This document shows positions 11,076-18,208 of a stretch of 64,000 bases of DNA, one piece after another. The stretch covers positions 4,042,001 through 4,106,000 of the forward strand of contig NZ_CP070491.1 of NCBI RefSeq assembly GCF_016925495.1, in the 5' to 3' direction. Origin of the DNA: Methylococcus sp. EFPC2 (lineage in GTDB: Bacteria > Pseudomonadota > Gammaproteobacteria > Methylococcales > Methylococcaceae). Within the stretch, counting starts at the first letter, position 1, and each line of letters begins with the position of its first letter. The translations under genes and the position numbers were made by a program. Under the pieces are notes generated by a model. The model ran no database searches. It was not told the DNA's origin and worked only from the letters and a program-made list of their open reading frames with translations.

Positions 11076-11474
11076 CATCGATCCATGTTTGGGATGGAAT
11101 GTTCCATATTCTTTATAAACAGGTGACTGGTTGAGTTAGAGGATTTCATCTCTTTCATTCATCGGTCGATATTAGCGATAGAATGATCGATAAAATTCAT
11201 TCATCGTTCCATGTTTATGATGGAATGGTGCATCATTTTGATACATCGTTTCATGAAATTCATAGAATGTTCTATAAAGTTTCTGGAGCACTCCATGCCC
11301 AACACAGATCATTGTATCAATTTAGTGCGTCGCTTTATGTCGGAGATAGAGTCTTGCATCAATTTGATACATCATTCTATGTTCATTATAGAGTGATGTA
11401 TCATTTTGGTACGTCGCTCTATCTTTTTTATTGATCGTTTTATCTTCAGCATCGAATGATTTATTTTTTGGCGC
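11076..11474 (+). repeat. Array of nineteen in-phase 21-bp repeats (paired as 42 bp) encoding degenerate heptapeptides
   Basis: From 11076 to 11474 the sequence divides exactly into 19 units of 21 bp, mostly pairing as 42-bp units starting CATCG or CGTCG (11076, 11160, 11202, 11244, 11328, 11370, 11412). Odd half-units resemble TTCCATGTTTATGATGGAATG, even ones GTGCATCATTTTGATACATCG. Many form short imperfect palindromes (TTCCAT..ATGGAA, TTCTAT..ATAGAG). In one plus frame every unit gives a heptapeptide of the type [FLVIM][HYD]x[YFIVHQ][DHSY][RGT][MSVA], for example FHVYDGM, VHHFDTS, LYVGDRV, LHQFDTS, FYVHYRV. The frame is interrupted by TGA at 11132-11134 and 11432-11434 and is open from 11135 to 11431 (first ATG 11183). 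All length changes are multiples of 21 bp. Confidence 0.8.
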
Positions 11475-11766
11475 ATGACTCCATGTCGATAATCCATCCG
11501 CCTACGCTTTTTACCGGTGTACGGCTCGCAAACACGAGGCTAGGGAGCTAAAAGATGAGATGAGTAACGTTGCATTGTCGATGCGCGCAGAAATACCATC
11601 CACAAACCGGCTCTAGAGGCTATTGAATGAAGCCGTAGCCCCATTTCAGCGACAAGTGAAAGCGGAAAATCGTCGATACCATCGACAACGTCATCGGTCG
11701 TACGGCAGCGATGAGTTGATTTCTACGTGTCCGGTCCGGCCCTCGTTATTTACTTGAGGCGTAGCA
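11475..11766. other. Gap between repeat array and zeta-like gene
   Basis: About 290 bp in which I see no gene. The array's heptad frame runs on to a TAA near 11548 without further repeats. The final 60 bp (TTTCTACGTGTCC.. ..TTACTTGAGG) presumably carry the start signals of the zeta-like pseudogene; GAGGCG lies just before its ATG. Confidence 0.4.
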
Positions 11767-12332
11767 ATGCCAACCTGTTGGATCATCGCCGGACCGAATG
11801 GGGCGGGTAAAACCACATTCGCGCTGGAATACCTACCCAAGGTGGCACACTGTAAGCATTTCATCAATGCCGATCTGATCGCGGCGGGTTTGTCGCCACT
11901 GGCTCCCGAGCGGCAACTGATCGCCGCTAGCCGTTTGTTTTTGCGAGAGATTGATCACTGCATCGAGCGGGCGCAAGACTTTGCATTCGAAACCACCCTA
12001 GCCGGCCGAAGTTACTTGAAGCTGATTTGTAATTTGAAGGCCGACGGCTGGAGCTGATTTATCTGGCTTTGTCCAACGCCGAGATGTCCGCGCTCCGTGT
12101 CGCGGAGCGCGTCGCACATGGAGGACATGATGTTCCGCCTGAGGATATCGTACGGCGTTTTCCGCGTAGTCTATTCAACCTTTTCCATCAATTCGCGGAA
12201 CTGGCTGATGAAACGCGCTGCTTTATGAACAACGGCAGCCAGCCCGAACTGGTGTTCCGGCAGCGATCGGCTCAGATAGAAATTTTTCACCACGACAATT
12301 TTCAGCAGTTGTATCAAGAGGCTCATCTATGA
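11767..12332 (+). pseudogene. Frameshifted zeta-toxin-like P-loop ATPase
   Basis: The first part (11767-12057) starts [19 protein letters not shown], a Walker A motif of zeta-toxin/UDP-GlcNAc-kinase-like proteins. It continues [19 protein letters not shown] and [14 protein letters not shown], the conserved acidic and arginine-bearing segments, then hits TGA after DGWS. A one-base shift near 12050 restores the family sequence: [42 protein letters not shown], then a C-terminal half ending at 12332. The intact gene would be about 188 codons. A single net -1 lesion separates two well-conserved halves, so inactivation is recent or a sequencing error. The ATGA overlap with the next small gene shows the original two-gene unit. 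Confidence 0.85.
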
Positions 12333-12529
12333 CCGCCCAGACAAGCCCGACACCCGACCCAGAATCATTGGCCATGTTGGAAAGCTTGCGCCGCGCGGTC
12401 GCCGGCGCATTGGAGCGCAAGCGGCGTTTGGGACAGTACGCGGTCGTCTGGGATGGCCAAGCTCCGATTGCCGTGGGCGAAGATGCGCCGCCGGAGTTGA
12501 GATCGCCGGGCCGGGAGACCGAAGGCTGA
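12329..12529 (+). CDS. Small partner protein of the zeta-like ATPase
   Basis: A 66-residue protein whose ATG overlaps the TGA of the zeta-like pseudogene (ATGA at 12329-12332). It contains a helix PESLAMLESLRRAVAGALERK, then KRRLGQYAVVWDGQAPIAVG and an acidic, proline-rich tail. Small proteins of this kind (helix, then GQYAV.W, then a P/E-rich end) commonly follow zeta-like ATPases in proteobacteria; I recall the pairing but cannot name a characterised member. Whether it is an antitoxin is unknown. It appears intact although its partner is broken. A further 200 bp separates it from fhcB, with no gene seen in between. Confidence 0.6.
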   Translation: MTAQTSPTPDPESLAMLESLRRAVAGALERKRRLGQYAVVWDGQAPIAVGEDAPPELRSPGRETEG

Positions 12530-12728
12530 ACGGCGGAAAATAGGCTTCTGCCATCCAGTCGATGCACGGGCCGGGTAATGCACCATTACGCCCGCATCAA
12601 GTTGAAAATCGGGGTCGGATTCCCTATGCTCTGCCGACTCCGCGCAGCCCGGTGAGCCGGCGTCTGACGCGACGGCGGGCAGCCCATCGCTCCGCTCCAA
12701 TTCCAAAGTTAAACGATGAGGGAAAGGC

Positions 12729-14006
12729 ATGACCGACAGCGCCCCTAAGGTTTGGGAGAACGTACCCAGCCCGTTTTGCGGCATCGCATCGGACGACCTG
12801 AAAATACAAGTCGAAGGCAACCGCCTGCAGGTATTGGCCAACGGCGACGCCGTCACCGTCGCCGGCTTCGAACAGGCGGTCACCGACACCCAGCCGCGCG
12901 TAGCCGGTAAGCCGACGAGCCTGGCGGAAGCCGCCGCCGCCGCTGCCGGTTATCTGCGCGAGGCGCGATTGCCCTTGTTCGGAGGCTTCGGCACCGACGT
13001 CAACGACAGCCGCGCCGCCCTTTCCCTGGCCGACCGCACCGGCGCCGTGCTGGATCAGTCGCGCGCCGAAGGCGGTTTGCGCAACTTGCTGGTGCTGGCC
13101 GATACCGGCTGGGTGGCGACGACCTTGGCAGAGGTGAAGAACCGCGTCGATGTGCTGGTGGTGTTCGGCAGCGACATCGAGGCCGACTTCCCGCGTTTCT
13201 ACGAACGCTTCGTGTGGAACAAGGAGACCTTGTTCGGCCAGGACACTTCCAAGCGTGAGGTGATCTACATCGGCCGCGCGCCGTCCGGCGACGCATCCAC
13301 CGCACCCGATGGACGCAAGGCCAAGGTGCTTGCCGCCGCTCCCGAAGCCTATCCGGCCATTGCCGCCGCGCTGAACGGCCTGGCGCGCGGCGGCATTCTG
13401 CAGACCGACAGCGTGGGCGGCATCGCCGTGAGCGAGCTGAAAGCAGTGGTCGAGCGTTTGCAGACCGCGAGTTACAGCGTGCTGACCTGGGCCGCCGGAC
13501 ATCTGGCCTATGCCCATGCCGACCTGACCGTGCAGCAACTCACCCAATTCGTGATTTCGCTCAACCAGTCCGGCAAGACTCGCTCCGCCGCCCTGCCGCT
13601 GGGCGGCCAGGACGGCGACCGCACCGCCAGCCAGGTATTCGCCTGGCAGACCGGCTACCCGACCCGCATCAGCTATGCGCGCGGCTATCCCGAATACGAT
13701 CCTTACCATAACTCCACCGCCCGCCTGCTGGCCGAGGGCGAGGCCGACGCGCTGGTTTGGGTTTCCACCCTGAATGCCAAACAGACGCCGCCCGCCGCAT
13801 CCATTCCGACTATCGTCATCGGCCGCTCCGGCATGGTTTTCGAAAAGGAACCGGACGTTTACATCCCCGTCGGCGCGCCGGGCATAGACCATGACGGTCA
13901 CATGTACCGCTGCGACAACGTGGTCTGCCTGCCCCTGCGCAAGCTGCGCGACTCTGGCTTGCCGAGCGGCGCCGAGGTCTTGGCCGCCATCGAACAGGCG
14001 ATTTGA
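12729..14006 (+). CDS. fhcB: Formylmethanofuran dehydrogenase subunit B homologue FhcB
   Basis: A 425-residue protein aligned by motif with FwdB/FmdB-type subunits (PSPFCGIASDDLKIQVEGN at 12-31; LPLFGGFGTDVNDSRAAL; ending in CDNVVCLPLRK). In methylotrophic bacteria FhcBADC forms the formyltransferase/hydrolase complex that releases formate from formyl-H4MPT through a methylofuran carrier; bacterial FhcB belongs to the Mo/W-enzyme family but is thought to lack that cofactor chemistry. The cell location is cytoplasmic. It is the first gene of the fhc cluster, preceded by GAGGGAAAGGC, a good ribosome-binding region. The gap to fhcA holds a palindromic element. Confidence 0.93.
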   Translation: MTDSAPKVWENVPSPFCGIASDDLKIQVEGNRLQVLANGDAVTVAGFEQAVTDTQPRVAGKPTSLAEAAAAAAGYLREARLPLFGGFGTDVNDSRAALSLADRTGAVLDQSRAEGGLRNLLVLADTGWVATTLAEVKNRVDVLVVFGSDIEADFPRFYERFVWNKETLFGQDTSKREVIYIGRAPSGDASTAPDGRKAKVLAAAPEAYPAIAAALNGLARGGILQTDSVGGIAVSELKAVVERLQTASYSVLTWAAGHLAYAHADLTVQQLTQFVISLNQSGKTRSAALPLGGQDGDRTASQVFAWQTGYPTRISYARGYPEYDPYHNSTARLLAEGEADALVWVSTLNAKQTPPAASIPTIVIGRSGMVFEKEPDVYIPVGAPGIDHDGHMYRCDNVVCLPLRKLRDSGLPSGAEVLAAIEQAI

Positions 14007-14008
14007 TC

Positions 14009-14089
14009 CGTAGGATGGGTGTAGCGCAGCGTAACCCATCGTTATCCGGGGTTTGATGGGTTGCGGCTAGCGCCTCCACCCATCCTACG
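14009..14089. repeat. Palindromic element, short GTAGGATGGG type
   Basis: Ends CGTAGGATGGGTG and CACCCATCCTACG form a perfect 13-bp inverted repeat enclosing a second pair, AACCCATC / GATGGGTT. It lies in the fhcB-fhcA gap and would form a strong RNA hairpin inside the operon transcript, possibly trimming or attenuating it. Its ends are related to the longer elements at 18032 and 62570. Confidence 0.8.
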
Positions 14090-14113
14090 AGAAGTTCTTA
14101 GGAGAGTTTCCAC

Positions 14114-15775
14114 ATGCTGACCAAACTCACAGGCGGGCGCGTTTACGACCCGGCCCACGGCGTCAACGGCGAGGTGCGCGACATCTGGGTGCGCGACGGC
14201 CGTATCGTCGCCTCCCCCGGCGACGCCAAGCCCGACCAGGAATACGACTTGCGCGGCAAGATCGTCATGGCCGGCGCCATCGACATGCACACCCACATCG
14301 GCGGCGGCAAGGTCACCATCGCCCGCAACCTGCTGCCGGAAGATCATCGCGGCGATCCGGTGGAGCGCCAGGGCCTGATGCGCGCCGGCTGCGGCCATGC
14401 CGTGCCGTCCACGCTGACCACCGGTTATCGCTACGCGGAGATGGGCTACACGGCCGGTTTCGAACCGGCCGTGCTGCCCATTAACGCGCGCCAGGCGCAC
14501 CAGGAAATGGCCGACGTGCCGCTGCTGGATGTGGGCGGCTACGCCATGCTGGGCAGCGACGATTATTTCCTGCGCCTGTTGTCTTCCGGCAAGAGCCAGG
14601 AGGAAATCAACAACTACGTGGCCTGGACCATCCATTCGGCCCAGGCCATCGGCATCAAGGTGGTCAATCCGGGCGGCATCAGCGCATTCAAGTTTAACCA
14701 GCGCAGCCTGGACCTGGACGAGCAGCACGCCCATTACGGCGTGACGCCACGCCAGGTGTTGCAGAAGCTGGCGCGCGCGGTGCACGAACTGGGCGTGCCG
14801 CATCCCCTGCATGTGCACGGCTGCAACCTGGGCGTGCCCGGCAACGTCGAAACTACGCTGAACACCATAGACGGCATCGAAGGCCTGCCGCTGCATCTGA
14901 CGCACATCCAGTTCCACAGCTACGGCACCGAGGGCGACCGCAAGTTCTCCTCCGGCGCGGCGCGCATCGCCGAGGCCTTCAACAAGAGCAAGAACCTCAC
15001 TATCGATGTGGGGCAGATCCTGTTCGGCGCCACCGTCACCGCCTCGGGCGATTCGCAGCGGCAATTCGCCAATGCCGGCCACGCCCACAACGGCAAGTGG
15101 GTGTGCATGGACATCGAGTGCGACGCCGGCTGCGGCGTGGTGCCCTTCAAGTACAGGGACAAGAATTTCGTCAACGCGCTGCAATGGGCCATCGGCCTGG
15201 AAATCTTCCTGCTGGCTGAAGATCCCTGGCGCATCTTCCTCACCACCGATCATCCCAACGGCGCGCCCTTCACCAGCTATCCGCATCTCATCAAGCTGCT
15301 GACCAACAAGAGCTACCGCAACGACCTGCTGGCGACCATCAACCCGGACGCCGCGGCCTTGAGCACTCTGGGATCCATCGACCGGGAATATTCGCTCTAC
15401 GAAATCGCCATCATGACCCGCGCCGGCGCCGCCAAGCTGCTGGGCCTGTCGGACCGCGGACATCTGGGCGTGGGTGCGGGCGCCGATATCACCGTCTACA
15501 GCGAACAGGAAGACGTCGAAAAGATGTTCGCCAAGCCCGATTACGTGTTCAAGGACGGCGAACTGGTGGTCAGGCATGGCGAGGTGGTGAAGATCGTCTG
15601 GGGCAACGTCCATACCGTGAAGCCCGAGTTCGACCGGACCCATGTGGAAAAAGATCTGCGCGACTATTTCGACCGCTATCTGACCATGAAACTGGACAAC
15701 TTCATCATCCGCGACGAGGAAATCGAAGCCGACGGCCGCAGTAAGATAGTCGTGCATCCCTGCGGACGAGCCTGA
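14114..15775 (+). CDS. fhcA: Formylmethanofuran dehydrogenase subunit A homologue FhcA
   Basis: A 553-residue amidohydrolase-superfamily subunit. The metal-binding motif is visible at IDMHTHIGGGKV (H59, H61), with later ligand-type segments HPLHVHGCNLG, HLTHIQFHSYG and FLTTDHPNGAPF. In the archaeal enzyme this subunit hydrolyses or forms the N-formyl bond at a binuclear metal site; in methylotrophs the Fhc complex hydrolyses the formyl group to formate. AGGAGAG precedes the ATG at 14114. The cluster order B-A-D-C is standard for methylotrophs, but here a nuclease-like gene is inserted after it. Confidence 0.96.
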   Translation: MLTKLTGGRVYDPAHGVNGEVRDIWVRDGRIVASPGDAKPDQEYDLRGKIVMAGAIDMHTHIGGGKVTIARNLLPEDHRGDPVERQGLMRAGCGHAVPSTLTTGYRYAEMGYTAGFEPAVLPINARQAHQEMADVPLLDVGGYAMLGSDDYFLRLLSSGKSQEEINNYVAWTIHSAQAIGIKVVNPGGISAFKFNQRSLDLDEQHAHYGVTPRQVLQKLARAVHELGVPHPLHVHGCNLGVPGNVETTLNTIDGIEGLPLHLTHIQFHSYGTEGDRKFSSGAARIAEAFNKSKNLTIDVGQILFGATVTASGDSQRQFANAGHAHNGKWVCMDIECDAGCGVVPFKYRDKNFVNALQWAIGLEIFLLAEDPWRIFLTTDHPNGAPFTSYPHLIKLLTNKSYRNDLLATINPDAAALSTLGSIDREYSLYEIAIMTRAGAAKLLGLSDRGHLGVGAGADITVYSEQEDVEKMFAKPDYVFKDGELVVRHGEVVKIVWGNVHTVKPEFDRTHVEKDLRDYFDRYLTMKLDNFIIRDEEIEADGRSKIVVHPCGRA

Positions 15776-15792
15776 CTCAGCGAGGTATACCG

Positions 15793-16278
15793 ATGAAATG
15801 GCAGGAAGTATGCGATGACCCGGCGTTGCGCGATCTTCCCTACAAGATCGAACTCAACGAATGGGGAAAAATCATCATGAGCCCGGCCTCAAACCGACAC
15901 GGCATTTTACAGGCCGCCCTGGTTCGCGCGCTGGCGCGCGCACGGGAAGACGGCCTGGTAATCGCCGAATGCTCGGTACAGACCAGTAAGGGAGTGAAGG
16001 TGGCCGATGTCGCCTGGGCCTCCGCCGAGTTTATGGATCAGCAAGGCGACGTGACGCCTTATCAGAAGGCTCCCGAGGTTTGTATCGAAATATTTTCGCC
16101 CAGTAACTCCCCGGCCGAGATGGACGAGAAGAGGGAGCTTTACTTGGCCAAAGGCGCTCAGGAGTTCTGGCTGTGTGACGAACAGGGCCAGATCAGCGTT
16201 TTCGACTGCGTCGGGCACTTAGCTGCTTCTCGTCTTTTTCCCAACGTGGACCGCATCGACACGGGTTACCACCATTGA
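15793..16278 (+). CDS. Uma2-family (DUF820) PD-(D/E)XK nuclease-like protein
   Basis: 161 residues. Uma2-type features: SPASNRHGILQAALVRALA near the N-terminus, KVADVAWASAEF carrying the candidate Asp, APEVCIEIFSPSNSPAEM carrying the Glu, and KRELYLAKGAQEFWL with the Lys/Glu of the nuclease core and typical C-terminal strand. Uma2 proteins are common in cyanobacteria and some methanotrophs; they have a restriction-endonuclease-like fold and mostly unknown roles. The start is ATG at 15793, 17 bp after fhcA, and fhcD starts 25 bp after its stop, so it is co-transcribed inside the fhc operon. It shows no link to C1 metabolism and is probably a late insertion. The C-terminal residues RIDTGYHH look non-standard. 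Confidence 0.85.
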   Translation: MKWQEVCDDPALRDLPYKIELNEWGKIIMSPASNRHGILQAALVRALARAREDGLVIAECSVQTSKGVKVADVAWASAEFMDQQGDVTPYQKAPEVCIEIFSPSNSPAEMDEKRELYLAKGAQEFWLCDEQGQISVFDCVGHLAASRLFPNVDRIDTGYHH

Positions 16279-16303
16279 TGGCCCGCCATACACGGAGCAC
16301 CGC

Positions 16304-17200
16304 ATGATAATCAACGGCGTACAAATCGACGACACCTTCGCCGAAGCCTTCCCGATGAAGGCGACCCGGGTCGTCATCACCGCCCAGAACCTGAAATGGG
16401 CCTATCACGCGGCCCAGGCCCTGACCGGCTTCGCCACTTCGGTGATCGCCTGCGGCTGCGAGGCGGGTATAGAACGTGAGCTCGATCCGTCCGAGACGCC
16501 GGACGGCCGACCCGGCGTCAGCGCCATGATCTTCGCCATGGGCGGCAAGGGCCTGGCCAAGCAGTTGGAAACCCGCGCCGGCCAATGCGTGTTGACCTCG
16601 CCCACCTCGGCCCTGTTCGCCGGCATCGAAGGCGGCGACCGCATCGCGCTAGGCAAGAACCTGCGCTTCTTCGGCGACGGCTTCCAGATTTCCAAGCGCA
16701 TCGCGGGCAACCGCTACTGGCGCGTGCCGGTGATGGACGGCGAGTTCCTGGTGGAGGAAACGACCGGCATGGTGCCTGCGATAGGCGGCGGCAACTTCCT
16801 CATACTGGCCGAATCGCAGCCGCAGGCGCTGGCCGCCTGCGAAGCCGCCATCGAGGCCATGAAGAAGATCCCCAACGTCATCATGCCTTTCCCCGGCGGC
16901 GTGGTGCGCTCCGGCTCCAAGGTCGGCTCGCGTTACAAGGCGCTGAACGCCTCCACCAATGACGCCTTCTGTCCCACCCTGAAAGGCCAGACCAAGAGCG
17001 AACTCTCCCCCGAAATCGAGTCGGTGATGGAGATCGTCATCGACGGCCTGAGCGACGAAGACATCCGGCAGGCCATGCGCGTGGGCATCAAGGCGGCGAC
17101 CGACCTCGGCTCCGCCAATGGCATACGCCGCGTCAGCGCCGGCAATTACGGCGGCAAGCTGGGTCCGTTCCTGTTCCAGTTGCGGGAAATCATGGCTTAA
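16304..17200 (+). CDS. fhcD: Formylmethanofuran:tetrahydromethanopterin formyltransferase homologue FhcD (Ftr)
   Basis: 298 residues, the usual Ftr length. It begins MIINGVQIDDTFAEAFPMKA, the conserved Ftr N-terminus, and contains VIACGCEAGIE, RPGVSAMIFAMGGKGL, TCVLTSPTSA-like QCVLTSPTSALFAG and PAIGGGNFLILAES. It transfers the formyl group between tetrahydromethanopterin and the furan carrier within the Fhc complex, in the formaldehyde oxidation route to formate. It is cytoplasmic and follows the Uma2-like gene by 25 bp; fhcC starts 13 bp after its stop with AGAGGAT as ribosome-binding site. Confidence 0.97.
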   Translation: MIINGVQIDDTFAEAFPMKATRVVITAQNLKWAYHAAQALTGFATSVIACGCEAGIERELDPSETPDGRPGVSAMIFAMGGKGLAKQLETRAGQCVLTSPTSALFAGIEGGDRIALGKNLRFFGDGFQISKRIAGNRYWRVPVMDGEFLVEETTGMVPAIGGGNFLILAESQPQALAACEAAIEAMKKIPNVIMPFPGGVVRSGSKVGSRYKALNASTNDAFCPTLKGQTKSELSPEIESVMEIVIDGLSDEDIRQAMRVGIKAATDLGSANGIRRVSAGNYGGKLGPFLFQLREIMA

Positions 17201-17213
17201 GAGGATTGCACGA

Positions 17214-18029
17214 ATGAGCGCTTTGACCTTTACCCTCAAGACCGAACTCAAGCAGCGCCTGGATTGCTCCCCGCTGACGCCTAACCTGCTGGCCGGCAAG
17301 TCCGTCGCCGAGATCGCCGCCATCGAACTGCAATCCGGCAACCGCAAAGTGCGCGTCGATGCTGTTTTCGACATCACGGGCGACGACGCGGAAGATGTCG
17401 CCTTCGCCAAGGCGACGGCCAAGCTGGACTACATCGGCAAGGGCCTGACTGCCGGCTGTATCACCGTGGAAGGCGACGTGGGCGCCTATCTGGGCCAGCA
17501 GGCCAAGGGTGGGGCGATTTACGTCAGCGGCAACGCCGGGGCTTACGTGGCCAACGAACTGAAAAACGGCGAAATCGTCATCGGCGGCAATGCCGGCGAC
17601 TACGTTGGCGCGGCCCTGCCCGGCAACAAGAAAGGCATGCAGGGCGGCATCGTCATCATCAAGGGGAATGCCGGCGATAGGGTGGGCGACCATCTGCGGC
17701 GCGGTTCCATCCTGATCGAAGGCAACGCCGGTGCCTATCTTGGCGCGCGCATGACCGCCGGCACCATAGGCGTGCTGGGTTCGGTGGGTGCCTATCCCGG
17801 CTACGCCATGAAGCGCGGCACTCTGCTGTTGCTGAATGCTCCCGCCGAGATTCCTCCGACCTTCAACGACTGCGGCACGCATACCCTCGGCTTCCTGCCG
17901 CTGCTGCTCAAGGGCTACCATTCCTTCGACACCCGTTTCGCCGGGTTGTCCGACAGTTTGAAGCGGGTGCGCCGCTACGCCGGCGATCTGTCCGGCTTGG
18001 GCAAGGGCGAAATTCTGGTCGCCGTGTAG
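17214..18029 (+). CDS. fhcC: Formylmethanofuran dehydrogenase subunit C homologue FhcC
   Basis: 271 residues from ATG at 17214 (MSALTFTLKTELKQRLDCSPL), chosen because AGAGGA precedes it; a longer in-frame start would overlap fhcD by 80 bp. The body is a run of G-x-x-G-x-Y/x-x-G beta-helix repeats (GDVGAYLGQQAKGG, GNAGAYVANELKNG, GNAGDYVGAALPG, GNAGDRVGDHLRRG, GNAGAYLGARMTAG), as in FwdC and the glutamate synthase C-terminal domain. It is the scaffold subunit of the Fhc complex. It is the last gene of the cluster; a palindromic element begins 2 bp after its stop and may end the transcript. Confidence 0.95.
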   Translation: MSALTFTLKTELKQRLDCSPLTPNLLAGKSVAEIAAIELQSGNRKVRVDAVFDITGDDAEDVAFAKATAKLDYIGKGLTAGCITVEGDVGAYLGQQAKGGAIYVSGNAGAYVANELKNGEIVIGGNAGDYVGAALPGNKKGMQGGIVIIKGNAGDRVGDHLRRGSILIEGNAGAYLGARMTAGTIGVLGSVGAYPGYAMKRGTLLLLNAPAEIPPTFNDCGTHTLGFLPLLLKGYHSFDTRFAGLSDSLKRVRRYAGDLSGLGKGEILVAV

Positions 18030-18031
18030 TT

Positions 18032-18208
18032 CGTAGGGTGGGTTAGACGTGCATCACCCGAGGGTTGCCGGCCCCGTAAGGATTTGCGCACGTCGTAACC
18101 CACCGAGAAGCCGCCATTGGTGACGACGTTGTTTGGTGGGTTACGATGCGCGTCAGGTTCGATAGTAGGCGGCAAGCTTAACGATCCGCGCATCTAACCC
18201 ACCCTACG
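18032..18208. repeat. MITE-like palindromic element, copy 1 (177 bp)
   Basis: The termini CGTAGGGTGGGTTAGA and TCTAACCCACCCTACG are a perfect 16-bp inverted repeat. Inside lie CACGTCGTAACCCACC and GGTGGGTTACGATGCGC, giving a nested two-arm structure. A second copy with the same arms and a diverged centre is at 62570-62747. This copy separates the convergent fhcC and hemW genes, and its right end provides the hemW stop codon (TAG within CGTAGGG, read on the minus strand). Confidence 0.9.

Noticed and set aside
11076-11474. CRISPR array
   Set aside because: No constant repeat alternating with unrelated spacers; all 21-bp units are diverged copies of one another, and no cas genes are near.
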